Shown: positions 18,395 through 28,075 of the stretch, in pieces
Position numbering within the stretch: position 1 is the stretch's first letter
Layout: each line of letters begins with the position of its first letter
Source: Microbulbifer pacificus
Lineage (GTDB): Bacteria; Pseudomonadota; Gammaproteobacteria; Pseudomonadales; Cellvibrionaceae
NCBI RefSeq assembly: GCF_033723955.1
Contig: NZ_CP137555.1
Location: forward strand, 1,117,001-1,181,000
Direction: 5' to 3'
Length of the DNA stretch: 64,000 nucleotides
The notes under the pieces: generated by a model
Seen by the model: the letters and a program-made list of their open reading frames with translations, nothing else
The model's database searches: none
What the model was told of the DNA's origin: nothing
Translations under genes and position numbers: made by a program

Positions 18395-19918
18395 ATGTTC
18401 AATTCCCTGATCAGCAGTATCAAACGCTGGCACAACAAATCGAAGACCGCCGACGCCAATGGCGACGCCGCGGACAAAGGCACCTCAGCGGTACCCAATG
18501 AGGGCAGCCGCAGCAAGCCGCCGCGCAAGAAATCTCCCAAGTCACCCAAGCCGAAGTCCGGTAACACCGGGGTTTCCCGCGTGGTTGTACCCCGCAGTGA
18601 CCACAGTCTTTCCCGCCGGGACGTCAGCCGCGCGGCGCTCACGGTAATGAAGCGCCTGCAGGAAGGTGGCTTTGAAGCCTATATTGTCGGCGGCGGTGTG
18701 CGCGACCTGCTGCTGGGCGGTCACCCCAAAGATTTCGACGTGGCTACCGATGCCACGCCCGAGCAGGCTCGCCAGCTGTTTCGCGGTTCGCGCATCGTTG
18801 GCCGGCGCTTCCGTATCCTGCACGCACGTATCGGCCGCGAGGTGATTGAGGTCACTACCTTCCGCGGCCACCACAGCGAAGGCGAGGAGCACGAGGCACA
18901 GCAGTCCGAACACGGCATGCTGCTGCGCGACAACGTCTACGGCGACCTGGAAAGCGATGCGATACGCCGCGATTTCACGGTCAACGCGCTCTACTACACC
19001 ACCAATGGCTTCGAAATCCACGACTACACTGGCGGACTGCGGGATATCGAGCAGCGCCTGATCCGCATCATCGGCGATCCGGAAACCCGCTATAAGGAAG
19101 ACCCGGTGCGCATGTTGCGCGCCGTGCGCTTTGCGGCCAAGCTCGACTTCAACATCGAAACCGCCACCGCTGCGCCACTGAAAGAACTGGCCCCGCTGCT
19201 GCGCAATATCGCTCCCGCGCGCATGTTCGACGAGGTGCTCAAGCTGCTGATGAGCGGTCACGGTGAGCGCACCTTTGAACTGCTGCGACAGTACCAGCTG
19301 TGGCAGCACCTGTTCCCGGACAATGCCCGCCTGCTGGACAATCCCGAAGCCCTCGCGCTCACCCGCCAGGCGTTGCGCAATACCGACATCCGCATCCGCG
19401 AGGACCTGCGGGTAACACCGGCGTTCCTGTATGCGGCACTGCTGTGGCCGGGGGTCAACGCCGAGCAGCAATTCCTCGAGAGCAAGGGTATCCCGCCGGT
19501 GCCGGCACTGGCCCAGGCGGCACAGAAAATCACCAGCAACCAGCTGGTGCACACCGCCATTCCCAAGCGTTTTACCATGCCGATGCGCGAGATCTGGGAT
19601 ATGCAGTCCCGCCTGCCCCGCCGCACTGGCGAGCGCGCCTTCCGCCTGATGGAACTGCCCAAATTCCGCGCGGCCTACGATTTCCTGCTGCTGCGGGAAG
19701 ACAGCGGCGAGATTCCCGCGGGCCTCGGCCAGTGGTGGACCGAGTTCCAGCAGGCAGATGAAGAACAGCGACTGCAGATGGTCCGCGACCTGCCGCGCAA
19801 CGGCGGTCCGGGTAGCGGAGGCAAAGGACGCGGACGGCGCAATCGCGGCGGTCGCAACCGCGGTGGTCGCCAGGGTGGTAATCGTCAGGGTGGCGGCGCG
19901 GAACGCCCGTCGAATTGA
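18395..19918 (+). CDS. pcnB: Poly(A) polymerase I
   Basis: 507-residue class II nucleotidyltransferase that adds 3' poly(A) tails and targets RNA for decay. The core has GGGVRDLLLGGHPKDFDVATDA with the catalytic DxD pair, followed by the RRFRILHARIGREVIEVTTFRG segment, RRDFTVNALYY and the ETRYKEDPVRMLRAVRFAAKL motif. An N-terminal basic extension (residues 1-60, PPRKKSPKSPKPK) and a C-terminal Arg/Gly-rich tail (RGRRNRGGRNRGG) are probably RNA-binding. The region before the ATG has no strong ribosome site. It precedes folK by 13 bases. Confidence 0.95.
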   Translation: MFNSLISSIKRWHNKSKTADANGDAADKGTSAVPNEGSRSKPPRKKSPKSPKPKSGNTGVSRVVVPRSDHSLSRRDVSRAALTVMKRLQEGGFEAYIVGGGVRDLLLGGHPKDFDVATDATPEQARQLFRGSRIVGRRFRILHARIGREVIEVTTFRGHHSEGEEHEAQQSEHGMLLRDNVYGDLESDAIRRDFTVNALYYTTNGFEIHDYTGGLRDIEQRLIRIIGDPETRYKEDPVRMLRAVRFAAKLDFNIETATAAPLKELAPLLRNIAPARMFDEVLKLLMSGHGERTFELLRQYQLWQHLFPDNARLLDNPEALALTRQALRNTDIRIREDLRVTPAFLYAALLWPGVNAEQQFLESKGIPPVPALAQAAQKITSNQLVHTAIPKRFTMPMREIWDMQSRLPRRTGERAFRLMELPKFRAAYDFLLLREDSGEIPAGLGQWWTEFQQADEEQRLQMVRDLPRNGGPGSGGKGRGRRNRGGRNRGGRQGGNRQGGGAERPSN

Positions 19919-19931
19919 GCGGAATTCACAA

Positions 19932-20408
19932 GTGACACGCTGTTATATTGGCCTCGGCAGCAATCTCGCAGACCCGGCAGCGCAACTGCGCAGCGCCGTC
20001 GCGCGCATGCACGAGATTCCACAGACCGAGGTTTGCGGCTGCTCGAGCTTCTACGCCAGCGCGCCTATTGGCCCCGGCGAGCAGCCGGATTACGTCAACG
20101 CGGTGGCCTGCCTGGATACGCAACTGACCGCAGAGGCGTTACTCGATGCACTGCAGGGCATTGAGAACCTGCACGGCCGCGAGCGCAGTCTGCGCTGGGG
20201 TGCACGCACCCTGGATCTGGATGTCCTGCTGTACGGCAACGACACGCTGGATACCGTGCGTTTGATAGTGCCGCACCCGCGTATGGCGGAGCGCAATTTT
20301 GTGCTCGAGCCACTGGCGGAACTGGCGCCGGACCTGACCATGCCCGATGGTACCCCGCTGCAGACACTGCTGGCGCAGTGCCCGGCCAACCGGTTACACC
20401 GACTTTAA
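19932..20408 (+). CDS. folK: HPPK: 2-amino-4-hydroxy-6-hydroxymethyldihydropteridine pyrophosphokinase
   Basis: 158 residues. HPPK transfers pyrophosphate from ATP to the pterin in folate synthesis. Family motifs are YIGLGSNLADP at the N-terminus, YASAPIGPGEQPDYVNAVA, RWGARTLDLDVLLYG with the catalytic Asp pair, and LIVPHPRMAERNFVLEPL. The GTG start at 19932 gives the standard N-terminus. A longer in-frame reading upstream only overlaps pcnB. It lies in the pcnB-folK-kinase-panB run and is likely cotranscribed with pcnB. Confidence 0.95.
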   Translation: MTRCYIGLGSNLADPAAQLRSAVARMHEIPQTEVCGCSSFYASAPIGPGEQPDYVNAVACLDTQLTAEALLDALQGIENLHGRERSLRWGARTLDLDVLLYGNDTLDTVRLIVPHPRMAERNFVLEPLAELAPDLTMPDGTPLQTLLAQCPANRLHRL

Positions 20409-20489
20409 TTCGTGCACAATCGGCACTCCAGACACACGCAGCGATCCAGGAAATAAGAAGGAATCAGGGAAAAAGAAGGAGCAACCCCG

Positions 20490-21209
20490 GTGACAAAATC
20501 CTCCGTATCCGAAAAGAAGCCTTCCGAAGACTACAGCGCAGAGAACCTGGCCCAGGAACTTAACCTCCAGGGCCGTAACCTGCCCCGCTTTATCGCCGTC
20601 GAAGGCAATATCGGCGTTGGCAAGACCACACTGGCAAAAAAGCTCGCAGCCACCTTCAACTACGACACGCTGCTGGAGCTGCCGGAAGACAACCCTTTCC
20701 TCGAGCGCTTCTACCGCGATCCCAAAAGCGCCGCCCTGCCCACGCAGCTGCACTTCCTGCTGCAGCGCTCACAGCAGATTCAGGCGCTGCGCCAGGACGA
20801 CCTGTTCAAACCGGTGCGGGTGGCGGACTTCCTGATCGAAAAGGATCACCTGTTTGCGGAAGTCACCCTCGACAGCGATGAACTGCAGCTCTACCACCAG
20901 GTCTACCAGCACCTGACCCTCGAGGCCCCCAAGCCGGATCTGGTGATCTACCTGCAGGCACCGCTCGAAGTGCTGCTGCAGCGTATCCACAAGCGCGGCA
21001 TTGCCGCCGAGCGCAGTATCAGCAACGAATACCTGGCGACCCTCAACGAGGCCTACACCAATTTCTTCCACTACTACGACCAGGCGCCGCTGCTGATCGT
21101 GAACTGCGCCGAGATCGACATCGTCGACCAGCAGCGGGACTATCAGCAACTGGTGGAATACCTGCTCGAAATCAAGAGCGGCCGCCATTACTACAATCCC
21201 GGCCGGTAA
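20490..21209 (+). CDS. Deoxynucleoside kinase (dCK/dGK family)
   Basis: 239 residues with a P-loop (AVEGNIGVGKTTLAKKL), an ELPEDNPFLERFYRDP substrate segment, and a FLIEKDHLFAEVTL segment in place of the usual DRS region. The lid-like RIHKRGIAAERSISNEYL follows. It would phosphorylate a deoxyribonucleoside for salvage; the specific base cannot be read from sequence. The GTG start has AGAAGGA about eight bases upstream. The first 30 residues are a polar extension before the P-loop domain. Location between folK and panB is common in marine gammaproteobacteria. Confidence 0.87.
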   Translation: MTKSSVSEKKPSEDYSAENLAQELNLQGRNLPRFIAVEGNIGVGKTTLAKKLAATFNYDTLLELPEDNPFLERFYRDPKSAALPTQLHFLLQRSQQIQALRQDDLFKPVRVADFLIEKDHLFAEVTLDSDELQLYHQVYQHLTLEAPKPDLVIYLQAPLEVLLQRIHKRGIAAERSISNEYLATLNEAYTNFFHYYDQAPLLIVNCAEIDIVDQQRDYQQLVEYLLEIKSGRHYYNPGR

Positions 21210-21297
21210 GTTTCCACTTACCAACGCCGTTCGAATTACCGGGTTCAGTACCCTACTTGTAATGGGGCCCATGCCCCAACATTAGCGAGTCATCAAC

Positions 21298-22113
21298 ATG
21301 CCCTACGCCCCCAGCGAGCTGATAAAACCCATTACGGTCCAGACCCTGCGCAAGATGAAGGCGGATGGAGAAAAGTTCATTTGCGTCGCCCTCTACGATG
21401 CGCCCATGGCTGCAATGGCGCAGAAGACAGGGGTGGAAACCGTGCTGATCGGCGATTCACTGGGCATGACGGTGCTGGGCTACGACAGCACTATCCCGGT
21501 GACCATGGAACAGATGATCTACCACGTGGAAGCGGTGGCCCGTGGCAACAAGAAATCCCTGATCATGGGCGACCTGCCCTTCATGACCTACGCCACCCCG
21601 GAGCAGGCACTCACCAACGCCACTCGCATCATGCAGGCGGGTGCGCACATGGTGAAGATCGAGGGCGGCGCCTGGCTCGCGCCCACGGTGAAGATGCTGA
21701 CCGAGCGCGGTATCCCGGTGTGCGCGCACCTGGGGCTGACCCCACAATCCGTGCACAAACTGGGGGGATTCCGCGTCCAAGGGCGCGATGACGACCACGC
21801 TGGAGAAATCCTGAACGACGCCGTACAGATGGATGAGGCCGGTGCCGATCTGCTGGTACTGGAGTGTGTGCCGTCGGAACTGGGCAAGCGCATTACCGAT
21901 GCGGTTTCCATGCCTACCATCGGCATCGGCGCCGGCCCCCATACCGACGCCCAGGTACTGGTGATCAATGACATTCTCGGCCTCACCGAAAAGCCGCCGA
22001 AGTTCTCCAAGAACTTCCTCGTGGAAGCCGGTGATATTCCCGGTGCCCTGCGTAAATACGCTGAAGATGTAAAAAACGGCACCTTCCCGGATCTCGAGCA
22101 CAGCTTTAGCTGA
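21298..22113 (+). CDS. panB: 3-methyl-2-oxobutanoate hydroxymethyltransferase
   Basis: 271 residues. PanB makes ketopantoate from alpha-ketoisovalerate and methylene-tetrahydrofolate, the first committed step to pantothenate and CoA. Motifs: ALYDAPMAAMAQKTGVETVL, IGDSLGMTVLGYDSTIPVTM with a metal ligand, MGDLPFMTY, the KIEGG catalytic region, and PTIGIGAGPHTDAQVLV. panC, which often follows, is not adjacent here; a thioesterase gene takes that place. Confidence 0.97.
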   Translation: MPYAPSELIKPITVQTLRKMKADGEKFICVALYDAPMAAMAQKTGVETVLIGDSLGMTVLGYDSTIPVTMEQMIYHVEAVARGNKKSLIMGDLPFMTYATPEQALTNATRIMQAGAHMVKIEGGAWLAPTVKMLTERGIPVCAHLGLTPQSVHKLGGFRVQGRDDDHAGEILNDAVQMDEAGADLLVLECVPSELGKRITDAVSMPTIGIGAGPHTDAQVLVINDILGLTEKPPKFSKNFLVEAGDIPGALRKYAEDVKNGTFPDLEHSFS

Positions 22114-22153
22114 TCGCACCTAACAAAACGGAACCAGAGAAGGCCCCGCAGTA

Positions 22154-23002
22154 ATGAATTTCAGCAGTATCCTCAAAGCGGTGCGCAATGGCGAACCGGC
22201 AACCATCCCGACGGGCTGGACCCAGGGACGCGCCACATTTGGTGGCCTGGTTGCGGCAATGTTGTATCAGTCCATCGAGGCGGAGCTGGAACAGGCTTCC
22301 CAGGGCGCAGCGGCGGACACCCCGCTGCGCTCACTGACCATCTCTTTCGTGGCTCCCGCGGAAGCGGGCACGCTGCAGACCCGCGCACAGGTACTGCGCG
22401 CGGGCCGCTCAGTGGTGCAGATCGAAGCCCACGCCAGCCAGCAGGGAAAAGGCGAACAGACAGGCGAACAGGTGGTTACCGCCGCACTGGCGAGTTTCGG
22501 CAAACCCCGTACCTCTTCGATTGCGGTGGCTACCGAAGCTGCGCCCGAGTTTCCCGCACCGGAAACCTGCGAGGCACTGCCCTATATCGAGGGCGTGGTA
22601 CCGGAATTTACCCGCCACTTTGAATACCGCATTGGCGCCGGCGCCCTGCCCTTTAGCGGCCACAGCGAAGGCTGTATCGGCGGCTGGGTTCGCTTCCGCG
22701 AATCCGCGGGACCCGTGAGCACCGCACATTTACTGGCACTGATCGATGCCTGGCCGCCAGCAGTCCTGCCCATGCTGAAGACCGTTGCCCCCGCCAGCTC
22801 CCTGACCTGGACGATCGAGTTGATGCCGGCCGCCATCCAGGCAACCACGGACTCCGCACACGCGGACAACAGTGACTGGTGGCAATACCTGGCGGAAGTG
22901 GAGCAGGCAGAAGACGGCTATGCGGTGATTCAGGCGAGCCTGTGGAATGCCAGCGGTGTTCTGATGGCGCTTACGCGGCAGACGGTATCGGTGTTTGCCT
23001 GA
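22154..23002 (+). CDS. Acyl-CoA thioesterase family protein (double hot-dog)
   Basis: 282 residues with two tandem hot-dog domains, as in TesB-like and 4HBT-related proteins. GWTQGRATFGGLVAAML marks the first domain and GCIGGWVRFRE with a downstream LLALIDAWPPAVLP the second. SLTWTIELMPA is a typical strand near the C-terminus. It would hydrolyse an acyl-CoA of unknown chain. It follows panB by 40 bases on the same strand and may be cotranscribed; a link to CoA metabolism is only contextual. It converges with zntB. Confidence 0.8.
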   Translation: MNFSSILKAVRNGEPATIPTGWTQGRATFGGLVAAMLYQSIEAELEQASQGAAADTPLRSLTISFVAPAEAGTLQTRAQVLRAGRSVVQIEAHASQQGKGEQTGEQVVTAALASFGKPRTSSIAVATEAAPEFPAPETCEALPYIEGVVPEFTRHFEYRIGAGALPFSGHSEGCIGGWVRFRESAGPVSTAHLLALIDAWPPAVLPMLKTVAPASSLTWTIELMPAAIQATTDSAHADNSDWWQYLAEVEQAEDGYAVIQASLWNASGVLMALTRQTVSVFA

Positions 23003-23027
23003 CCGCGGCTTCGCGGTCGGGAAGCGG

Positions 23028-23996
23028 TTACAACCACCGCTTCCAGCGGAAAACCACCAGCTGTATCGCCACTGTCACCACCAGTAACACACAGAAGATC
23101 AGGAATGCGTGAGGGTTCTCCGCACCGGGGATCCCCCCGACATTGATGCCCAGCAAGCCGGTGAGGAAGCCCAGGGGCAGGAAAATCGCGGCGATGATCG
23201 ACAGCACGTACATACGGCTGTTGAGCTGCTCGGAGATACGGCTCATCAACTCCTCCTGGGTCACCGCGGCGCGCTCGCGCACCGCATCGATATCCTCGAT
23301 GTGGCGCAACAGGCGATCGCTCACTTCGCGCAACTGCAGCCGGTCCGCCTCACTGATCCACTCGAGTTTTTCCCCCAGAAAGCGCGCCAGCGCCTCCCGT
23401 TGCGGCGACAGGTAACGCCGCAAGGTGATGGTCTGCTTGCGCAGCATCGCCAGATCCAGGCGCAGATTGGCGCTGGCACCGCCCACCACCCGGTCTTCCA
23501 GTTCGTCGATTACGTCCTCGAAGTTATCCACAGTGTCGCTCATGCGCCACACCAGCAGGTCCGCGATCGCCACCACCAGTCCCGCGGACGAGGTCGGCCC
23601 GCGCCCATTATCCAGCTGGGTACAGAGGTCATTGATTGACAGCAGGCGCCGCCGACGGGTGCTGATGACCCGCGTCTCCTCCGCCCACAGGCGGATGGAG
23701 ACCATGTCTTCGGGCTTGGATTCCGGGTTCAGGTTGACCCCGCGCAGCGCGATCAGCAGGCCATCCCCAATGCTGGTGGTACGCGGGCGGGTTTCTTCCG
23801 TCAGCAGGGCATCCGCCACCAGCGGATCGAGATTGGCGGCGCCACCGATCCACGCGCGGGTATCCGCATCGGTGTAGTCGAAATGCAGCCACAGGCGCCC
23901 CTGCTCCGGGGTCCACTGCAGTACCTCCGGCCACTGCAGCCGACGACCGGCGCCGCGTCCGTCCAGCAGGTAAGCGTGTATCAGTCCGGTTTGCAT
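23028..23996 (-). CDS. zntB: CorA-family zinc transporter ZntB
   Basis: 322 residues. A large cytoplasmic N-terminal domain with long helices is followed by two C-terminal membrane segments (MYVLSIIAAIFLPLGFLTGLL and FLIFCVLLVVTVAIQLVVF). The pore signature GIN is seen in LLGINVGGIPG and the tail WKRWL is basic. The ISTRRRRLLSINDL and DTVDNFEDVIDELED segments are family-typical. The ATG at 23996 has AGGAGG four bases upstream. A longer frame to 24044 lacks support. It could import or export divalent cations, mainly zinc. Confidence 0.88.
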   Translation of the reverse strand: MQTGLIHAYLLDGRGAGRRLQWPEVLQWTPEQGRLWLHFDYTDADTRAWIGGAANLDPLVADALLTEETRPRTTSIGDGLLIALRGVNLNPESKPEDMVSIRLWAEETRVISTRRRRLLSINDLCTQLDNGRGPTSSAGLVVAIADLLVWRMSDTVDNFEDVIDELEDRVVGGASANLRLDLAMLRKQTITLRRYLSPQREALARFLGEKLEWISEADRLQLREVSDRLLRHIEDIDAVRERAAVTQEELMSRISEQLNSRMYVLSIIAAIFLPLGFLTGLLGINVGGIPGAENPHAFLIFCVLLVVTVAIQLVVFRWKRWL

Positions 23997-24047
23997 GGGG
24001 CCTCCTGCCTCGGTGTGATTCAGTGGCGTTGGTTCACGGAGCAAGTT

Positions 24048-24926
24048 TCAGCGACTGAGCTTCAGGCGGGCATTGGCGGTTTCGCCCGCTTCAAGCTGCC
24101 AGCTGTCGGCAAAGGCATTACCGTGTTCCACACATACGAATCCGCGGTAGTGCGCTCCGATATCGCCGATGGTGGCGGCGAGCTCCGCACCCGGATTCCA
24201 GGTGATGACCGTGTGGCAGTTGTCGCTCTCGGCGACGATCGGGTTGGGAGTGTGGATAACCTGGCGGGCGCCGGCTTGCTCGAACACGCGGTCCACTTCA
24301 CCGGCAAAGGTCTGCACACCCTCGAGGCGATCGCGGGCAAAGCCGCGGGTCTTGTCGAGAAATTCGCCGCCGTCGAGCCCGTCCACTTCCACCGCGTTGA
24401 CGTCGTCCACCGCGAAATAGCTGTGCAGCGCCCAGCTGTATTCCGCCGCGCTTTCCGCCGTGTTGGTGAGCGCGAGGTCAAAGGTGAGGGAGTCGCCGAG
24501 GCCGATTTTCAGGGCGCAGTCGAAGCTCGCCGCGAACAGCGCATCGCCGGGGTGCTGAAAACGCAGCTCCAGCTCGACGACGCCATCGGCCCGCACGTCA
24601 CTGCCCGCAAGCTCCCACAACTGTGTGCGCACCAGACCGTGCTTGGGCTTGGAGGGGTCTTTCCGGTTTTCGCCGAACCACGGCAGGCACAGGGGCACGC
24701 CGCCACGCACAGCCGCGCCGGGTTCGAACGAGGTGACCGGGCTCAGCCACAGCAGCGGGGCGCGACCGGTCGCGGTAAATTCCAGTACTTGGGCCCCCTG
24801 CAGGGAAATCACCGCGCGGCACAGGCCGGTCTCCACCACCAGCAAATCCAGCCCGGGCTTGCCATATAAAGTGCCGCTGTCGGTACGGGAGAGGTAATCG
24901 TGTACTGCCACTGGTGGAAACTCCAT
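24048..24926 (-). CDS. D-hexose-6-phosphate mutarotase (aldose 1-epimerase family, YeaD-like)
   Basis: 292 residues, beta-sandwich galactose-mutarotase fold. Key regions are the RGGVPLCLPWFGE substrate loop with Arg, PKHGLVRTQLWEL with the first catalytic His, WALHSYFAVDD with the second His, and GFVCVEHGNAF with the Glu region near the end. It equilibrates the anomers of glucose-6-phosphate. The ATG at 24926 gives the family N-terminus; the open frame continues into the neighbouring gene but that is spurious. The ribosome site is weak. It sits downstream of an MBL hydrolase on the same strand. Confidence 0.86.
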   Translation of the reverse strand: MEFPPVAVHDYLSRTDSGTLYGKPGLDLLVVETGLCRAVISLQGAQVLEFTATGRAPLLWLSPVTSFEPGAAVRGGVPLCLPWFGENRKDPSKPKHGLVRTQLWELAGSDVRADGVVELELRFQHPGDALFAASFDCALKIGLGDSLTFDLALTNTAESAAEYSWALHSYFAVDDVNAVEVDGLDGGEFLDKTRGFARDRLEGVQTFAGEVDRVFEQAGARQVIHTPNPIVAESDNCHTVITWNPGAELAATIGDIGAHYRGFVCVEHGNAFADSWQLEAGETANARLKLSR

Positions 24927-24981
24927 TTTCGAGGTTGCAATTGGCAAGCGCCCCGAGGTCCCGTGGCGCCGGAATAAAGGT

Positions 24982-25755
24982 CTACTCTGCCTTTTCGATC
25001 TGCAGCCAGTCAAACCCTTCCTGCTGGCAGGCAAAGATGCAGTTGGCGGCCTGGGCCGCGGCATCGGCGAGCGCCGCGCGCGCCAGCTCCAGGCTGTTGT
25101 TCTTTTCGCTGATATGGGCAACCACAAGGTGCTGCAAGCGCTGACTGCCGATGCGCTGCAGGAAACCCGCCGCCTGCTGGTTACTGAGGTGCCCATAGGC
25201 ACCGCCAACCCGCCGCTTCAGCGAGGGCGGATAGGGTCCTTGCGCCAGCATCATCGGGTCGTGATTGGCTTCCAGCACCAGTGCATCGCAGTCGCCGTAG
25301 TGGGACTCCACATGGGGCGTGATGGTACCGAGATCCGTGAGCAGGCCGAGGCTGCTACCGCGGCTGCGGAATACGAATTGTGCCGCCTCGCGGGCGTCGT
25401 GGGGCACGGCCACGGGGGTGACCTGGATATCCCCCACCACGAAAGGCTGGTGGCCTTCGATCAGCTGTACCGTCGGCAGCGCGCCAAAATCCCGCGCGCG
25501 CAGCGTGCCGGGGGTGAGATACACCGGCAGCCGGTACTTGCGCGCCAGCGGGCCGACGCCGGCCATATGGTCGCTGTGTTCGTGGGTGACGAGAATCGCG
25601 GAGAGCTCCGCAGGGGAAAGGCCGAGCCGCATCATACGCCGCTCGGTCTCCTTGATGGTGAAACCGCAGTCCACCAGCAGACAGTGGTCGCCGGAGGCGA
25701 CCAGAGTGCCATTGCCCTTGCTGCCACTACCCAGGGAGGCAAATCTGATCGCCAT
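24982..25755 (-). CDS. MBL-fold metallohydrolase (YycJ/VicX-like)
   Basis: 257 residues of the metallo-beta-lactamase fold. FASLGSGSKGNGTLV opens the protein, the dinuclear metal motif is THEHSDH, and VPHDA and LLTDLG supply further ligands. HLSNQQAAGFL and LVVAHISEKNN are typical of the YycJ subgroup, a group with reported or proposed 5'-exonuclease activity. It lies 18 bases downstream of bamC and is probably in the dapA-bamC-MBL transcription unit. In Pseudomonas, as I recall, the same trio leads into purC, which here is almost 30 kb away. Confidence 0.87.
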   Translation of the reverse strand: MAIRFASLGSGSKGNGTLVASGDHCLLVDCGFTIKETERRMMRLGLSPAELSAILVTHEHSDHMAGVGPLARKYRLPVYLTPGTLRARDFGALPTVQLIEGHQPFVVGDIQVTPVAVPHDAREAAQFVFRSRGSSLGLLTDLGTITPHVESHYGDCDALVLEANHDPMMLAQGPYPPSLKRRVGGAYGHLSNQQAAGFLQRIGSQRLQHLVVAHISEKNNSLELARAALADAAAQAANCIFACQQEGFDWLQIEKAE

Positions 25756-25773
25756 AATTTTCCGGTACCAGCG

Positions 25774-26949
25774 TCAGATGAGGTTCTGACGAATGGCCAT
25801 CAACAGCTCGGATGCCTTGTTGCGGCTGAGTGGCTCGCCACGGGTATTGCGAACACGCACCTCGATGGCGTCACCCTCGCCCCGCAGTACCACCAGATAT
25901 CCCGGGATATTGCTGTTGGGCGCGCCACCAAGGCCCTGTTGGTTGGCAAACAGGCGCGGTTCCGCGGTGCTGCTGGTATCGATATTCGCCAGCACCTGCT
26001 GCAGGCTGTAGGCATCTGCCGCCTTGGCCTGCTTGTCGTCGTCCTTGCCCGAGCGCCAGCTGGAGAACCAGCCACTGTCCTCTTCCGACAGCTCGCGATC
26101 GGTGTCAAAGGTGACATAGAAGACGCCGATCTCGGCATCCTCCTTGTGCAGGCGATAAGCGCCGGTATTGAGTGCGTGGGCGACGGTGGCCCAGGCGCGG
26201 TTCATACCCAGGTCGAGCGCGATAAACGGCTCTTTGCCCGCCGGCTCCATCACCTGCACTTTGACCTTGCCACCGCCGATGGCCTGGGCCACCAGGGATG
26301 CAGCGGCGCCGCTATTGTCCGCCGCCAGCGCGTTGGACATCTCGTCGATCATCCAGCCCTCGCGCTCGGGATTGCTGGACTGGGCCGGCCACTCCACCGG
26401 GCCGCTCGCCGGCGCATCCAGCGCAGCGGCATAGTGGCGCACATGGATCTCGGTAGTATCCGGCTGCACGCCGGACTCCACCTGCAGGCGGTACTTGTCT
26501 TTGGTATCCGGGTTTTCACCGAAGGTCAGCCAGGTGGTTTCCATGGTGCCGGCACCGGCGTCGGACGTGGCCAGCTGCAGGCCGGCTGTGCGCAGGAAGT
26601 AGTGCAGCTGCGGCCAGACTTCGTCTGGCGGCTGGTTTACAAGCACCCAGCGGCGGTTGCCCAGCTTCTGGATTTTCACCCGATCGAGACCCACGTTCAC
26701 AGACAGCGCCTGCGGCCGCGGGACCTGGAATGCGCCGCGCTCCACTTCGCCGCTGATCTGCGGCACTTCGTAAAGTTCTTCCTGGTGCTTGGCGGTAACA
26801 CCCGCCGGCATCTGCAGCGGCGGCAGGCTGTCAGCCATCTGGTAGTCGTCTCCGCGGTCGCGGAAGTAACCGTCCTTGCCAAAGATGCCACAGCCACCCA
26901 GGGTGGTAACCGCAGCGCACAGCAGGGCTCCGGCGGTAAATTTTGTCAT
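25774..26949 (-). CDS. bamC: Outer membrane assembly lipoprotein BamC
   Basis: 391 residues. The lipoprotein signal ends in the lipobox LGGC at Cys20, followed by a flexible N-terminal region with DYQMADSLPPLQMPAG, the BamD-contacting lasso of the family. Two helix-grip domains follow (about 90-210 and 260-390), with GNRRWVLVNQPPDEVWPQL and the C-terminal GYLVVLRGEGDAIEVRVRN. It is an accessory subunit of the BAM complex that inserts beta-barrel proteins into the outer membrane. dapA lies directly upstream, the usual gammaproteobacterial pairing. Confidence 0.92.
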   Translation of the reverse strand: MTKFTAGALLCAAVTTLGGCGIFGKDGYFRDRGDDYQMADSLPPLQMPAGVTAKHQEELYEVPQISGEVERGAFQVPRPQALSVNVGLDRVKIQKLGNRRWVLVNQPPDEVWPQLHYFLRTAGLQLATSDAGAGTMETTWLTFGENPDTKDKYRLQVESGVQPDTTEIHVRHYAAALDAPASGPVEWPAQSSNPEREGWMIDEMSNALAADNSGAAASLVAQAIGGGKVKVQVMEPAGKEPFIALDLGMNRAWATVAHALNTGAYRLHKEDAEIGVFYVTFDTDRELSEEDSGWFSSWRSGKDDDKQAKAADAYSLQQVLANIDTSSTAEPRLFANQQGLGGAPNSNIPGYLVVLRGEGDAIEVRVRNTRGEPLSRNKASELLMAIRQNLI

Positions 26950-27063
26950 TATTCGTACCTTGTCGAATCAGTCCCGATCGCAATTGTCCTGGTGCGGTAG
27001 TGGCCTGTTGGCCGTGGGCAGTCGCCCGAATACCGCGTAAATTCTTTCAGTAAGAGCTGTCTG

Positions 27064-27939
27064 TCAGAGCACGCCAGCACTGCGCAGTGCTTCGCGCACC
27101 ACACTGTGGTGTTCGGGGGACAGAACGGTCAGCGGAAGGCGGATACCGCTGTCGATGCGACCCATTTCTTTCAGCGCCCATTTCACCGGTATCGGGTTGG
27201 ACTCCACAAACAGCATTTTGTGCAATATTTCGATGCGCTGATTGATCGCGCGGGCGGTTTCCGCGTCACCGGCCAGTGCCGCCTCGCACATCTGCGCCAC
27301 TGCTGCCGGTGCCACGTTCGCAGTCACGCTGATATTGCCGTGGCCACCAAGCAACATCAGTTCCACCGCAGTGGCGTCGTCGCCGGAATACAGCGCAAAG
27401 TCCTCGGGCACCAGCTCAAGGATCTGGCGCGCGCGCTCCAGGTTGCCAGTGGCTTCCTTGATGCCGACGATGTTAGCAATGGAAGACAGGCGGCGCACGG
27501 TGTCGGGCAGCATGTCGACCGCGGTGCGCCCGGGCACATTGTAGAGGATCTGCGGGATATCTACGGCCTTGGCCACAGCCTTGTAGTGCTGGTACAGGCC
27601 CTCCTGGGTGGGCTTGTTGTAATACGGGGTCACCAGCAGGCAGGCATCCGCGCCACACTTGGCCGCGGTGGCGGTGAGTTCGATGGCTTCAGTGGTGGAG
27701 TTGGCCCCGGTACCGGCAATGACCGGAATACGCCCGGCAACCTGATCCACCACCCGGCGGATGACTTCGAGGTGTTCGTGCACATCGAGAGTGGCGGATT
27801 CACCGGTGGTGCCCACAGCGACCAGTGCACGGGTGCCCTGCTCGATGTGCCATTCCACCAGCTCGCGCAGTTTGTCCCAATCCAGGCTGCCGTCTGCATA
27901 CATGGGTGTGGCAAGCGCCACCATACTGCCGGAAATCAT
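27064..27939 (-). CDS. dapA: 4-hydroxy-tetrahydrodipicolinate synthase
   Basis: 291 residues. DapA condenses pyruvate with aspartate semialdehyde in lysine and diaminopimelate synthesis. The TIM barrel shows GTTGES, the catalytic Tyr in [16 protein letters not shown], the tyrosine/arginine region LYNVPGRT and the Schiff-base Lys in VGIKEATG. The ATG at 27939 has AAGGAG eight bases upstream and gives the standard [13 protein letters not shown] start; the longer open frame is not credible. It heads the dapA-bamC-MBL unit on the minus strand. Confidence 0.97.
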   Translation of the reverse strand: MISGSMVALATPMYADGSLDWDKLRELVEWHIEQGTRALVAVGTTGESATLDVHEHLEVIRRVVDQVAGRIPVIAGTGANSTTEAIELTATAAKCGADACLLVTPYYNKPTQEGLYQHYKAVAKAVDIPQILYNVPGRTAVDMLPDTVRRLSSIANIVGIKEATGNLERARQILELVPEDFALYSGDDATAVELMLLGGHGNISVTANVAPAAVAQMCEAALAGDAETARAINQRIEILHKMLFVESNPIPVKWALKEMGRIDSGIRLPLTVLSPEHHSVVREALRSAGVL

Positions 27940-28075
27940 TGCAACTCCTTCTCCAACCGGCCTGAAGCCGGTCTGTACCACCAAAAAATGAATGCGGTAT
28001 GTTACTGACCGTGCCAGTTCGATGCCAGCGCAAAAAATCATCCCATTGCGCGGCAGGGAACCCGGTCGAAACTGA

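Noticed and set aside
25114..27000. 628-residue plus-strand open frame across the MBL and bamC genes.
   Set aside because: Antisense to two recognised genes with no recognisable domain; product of high GC content.
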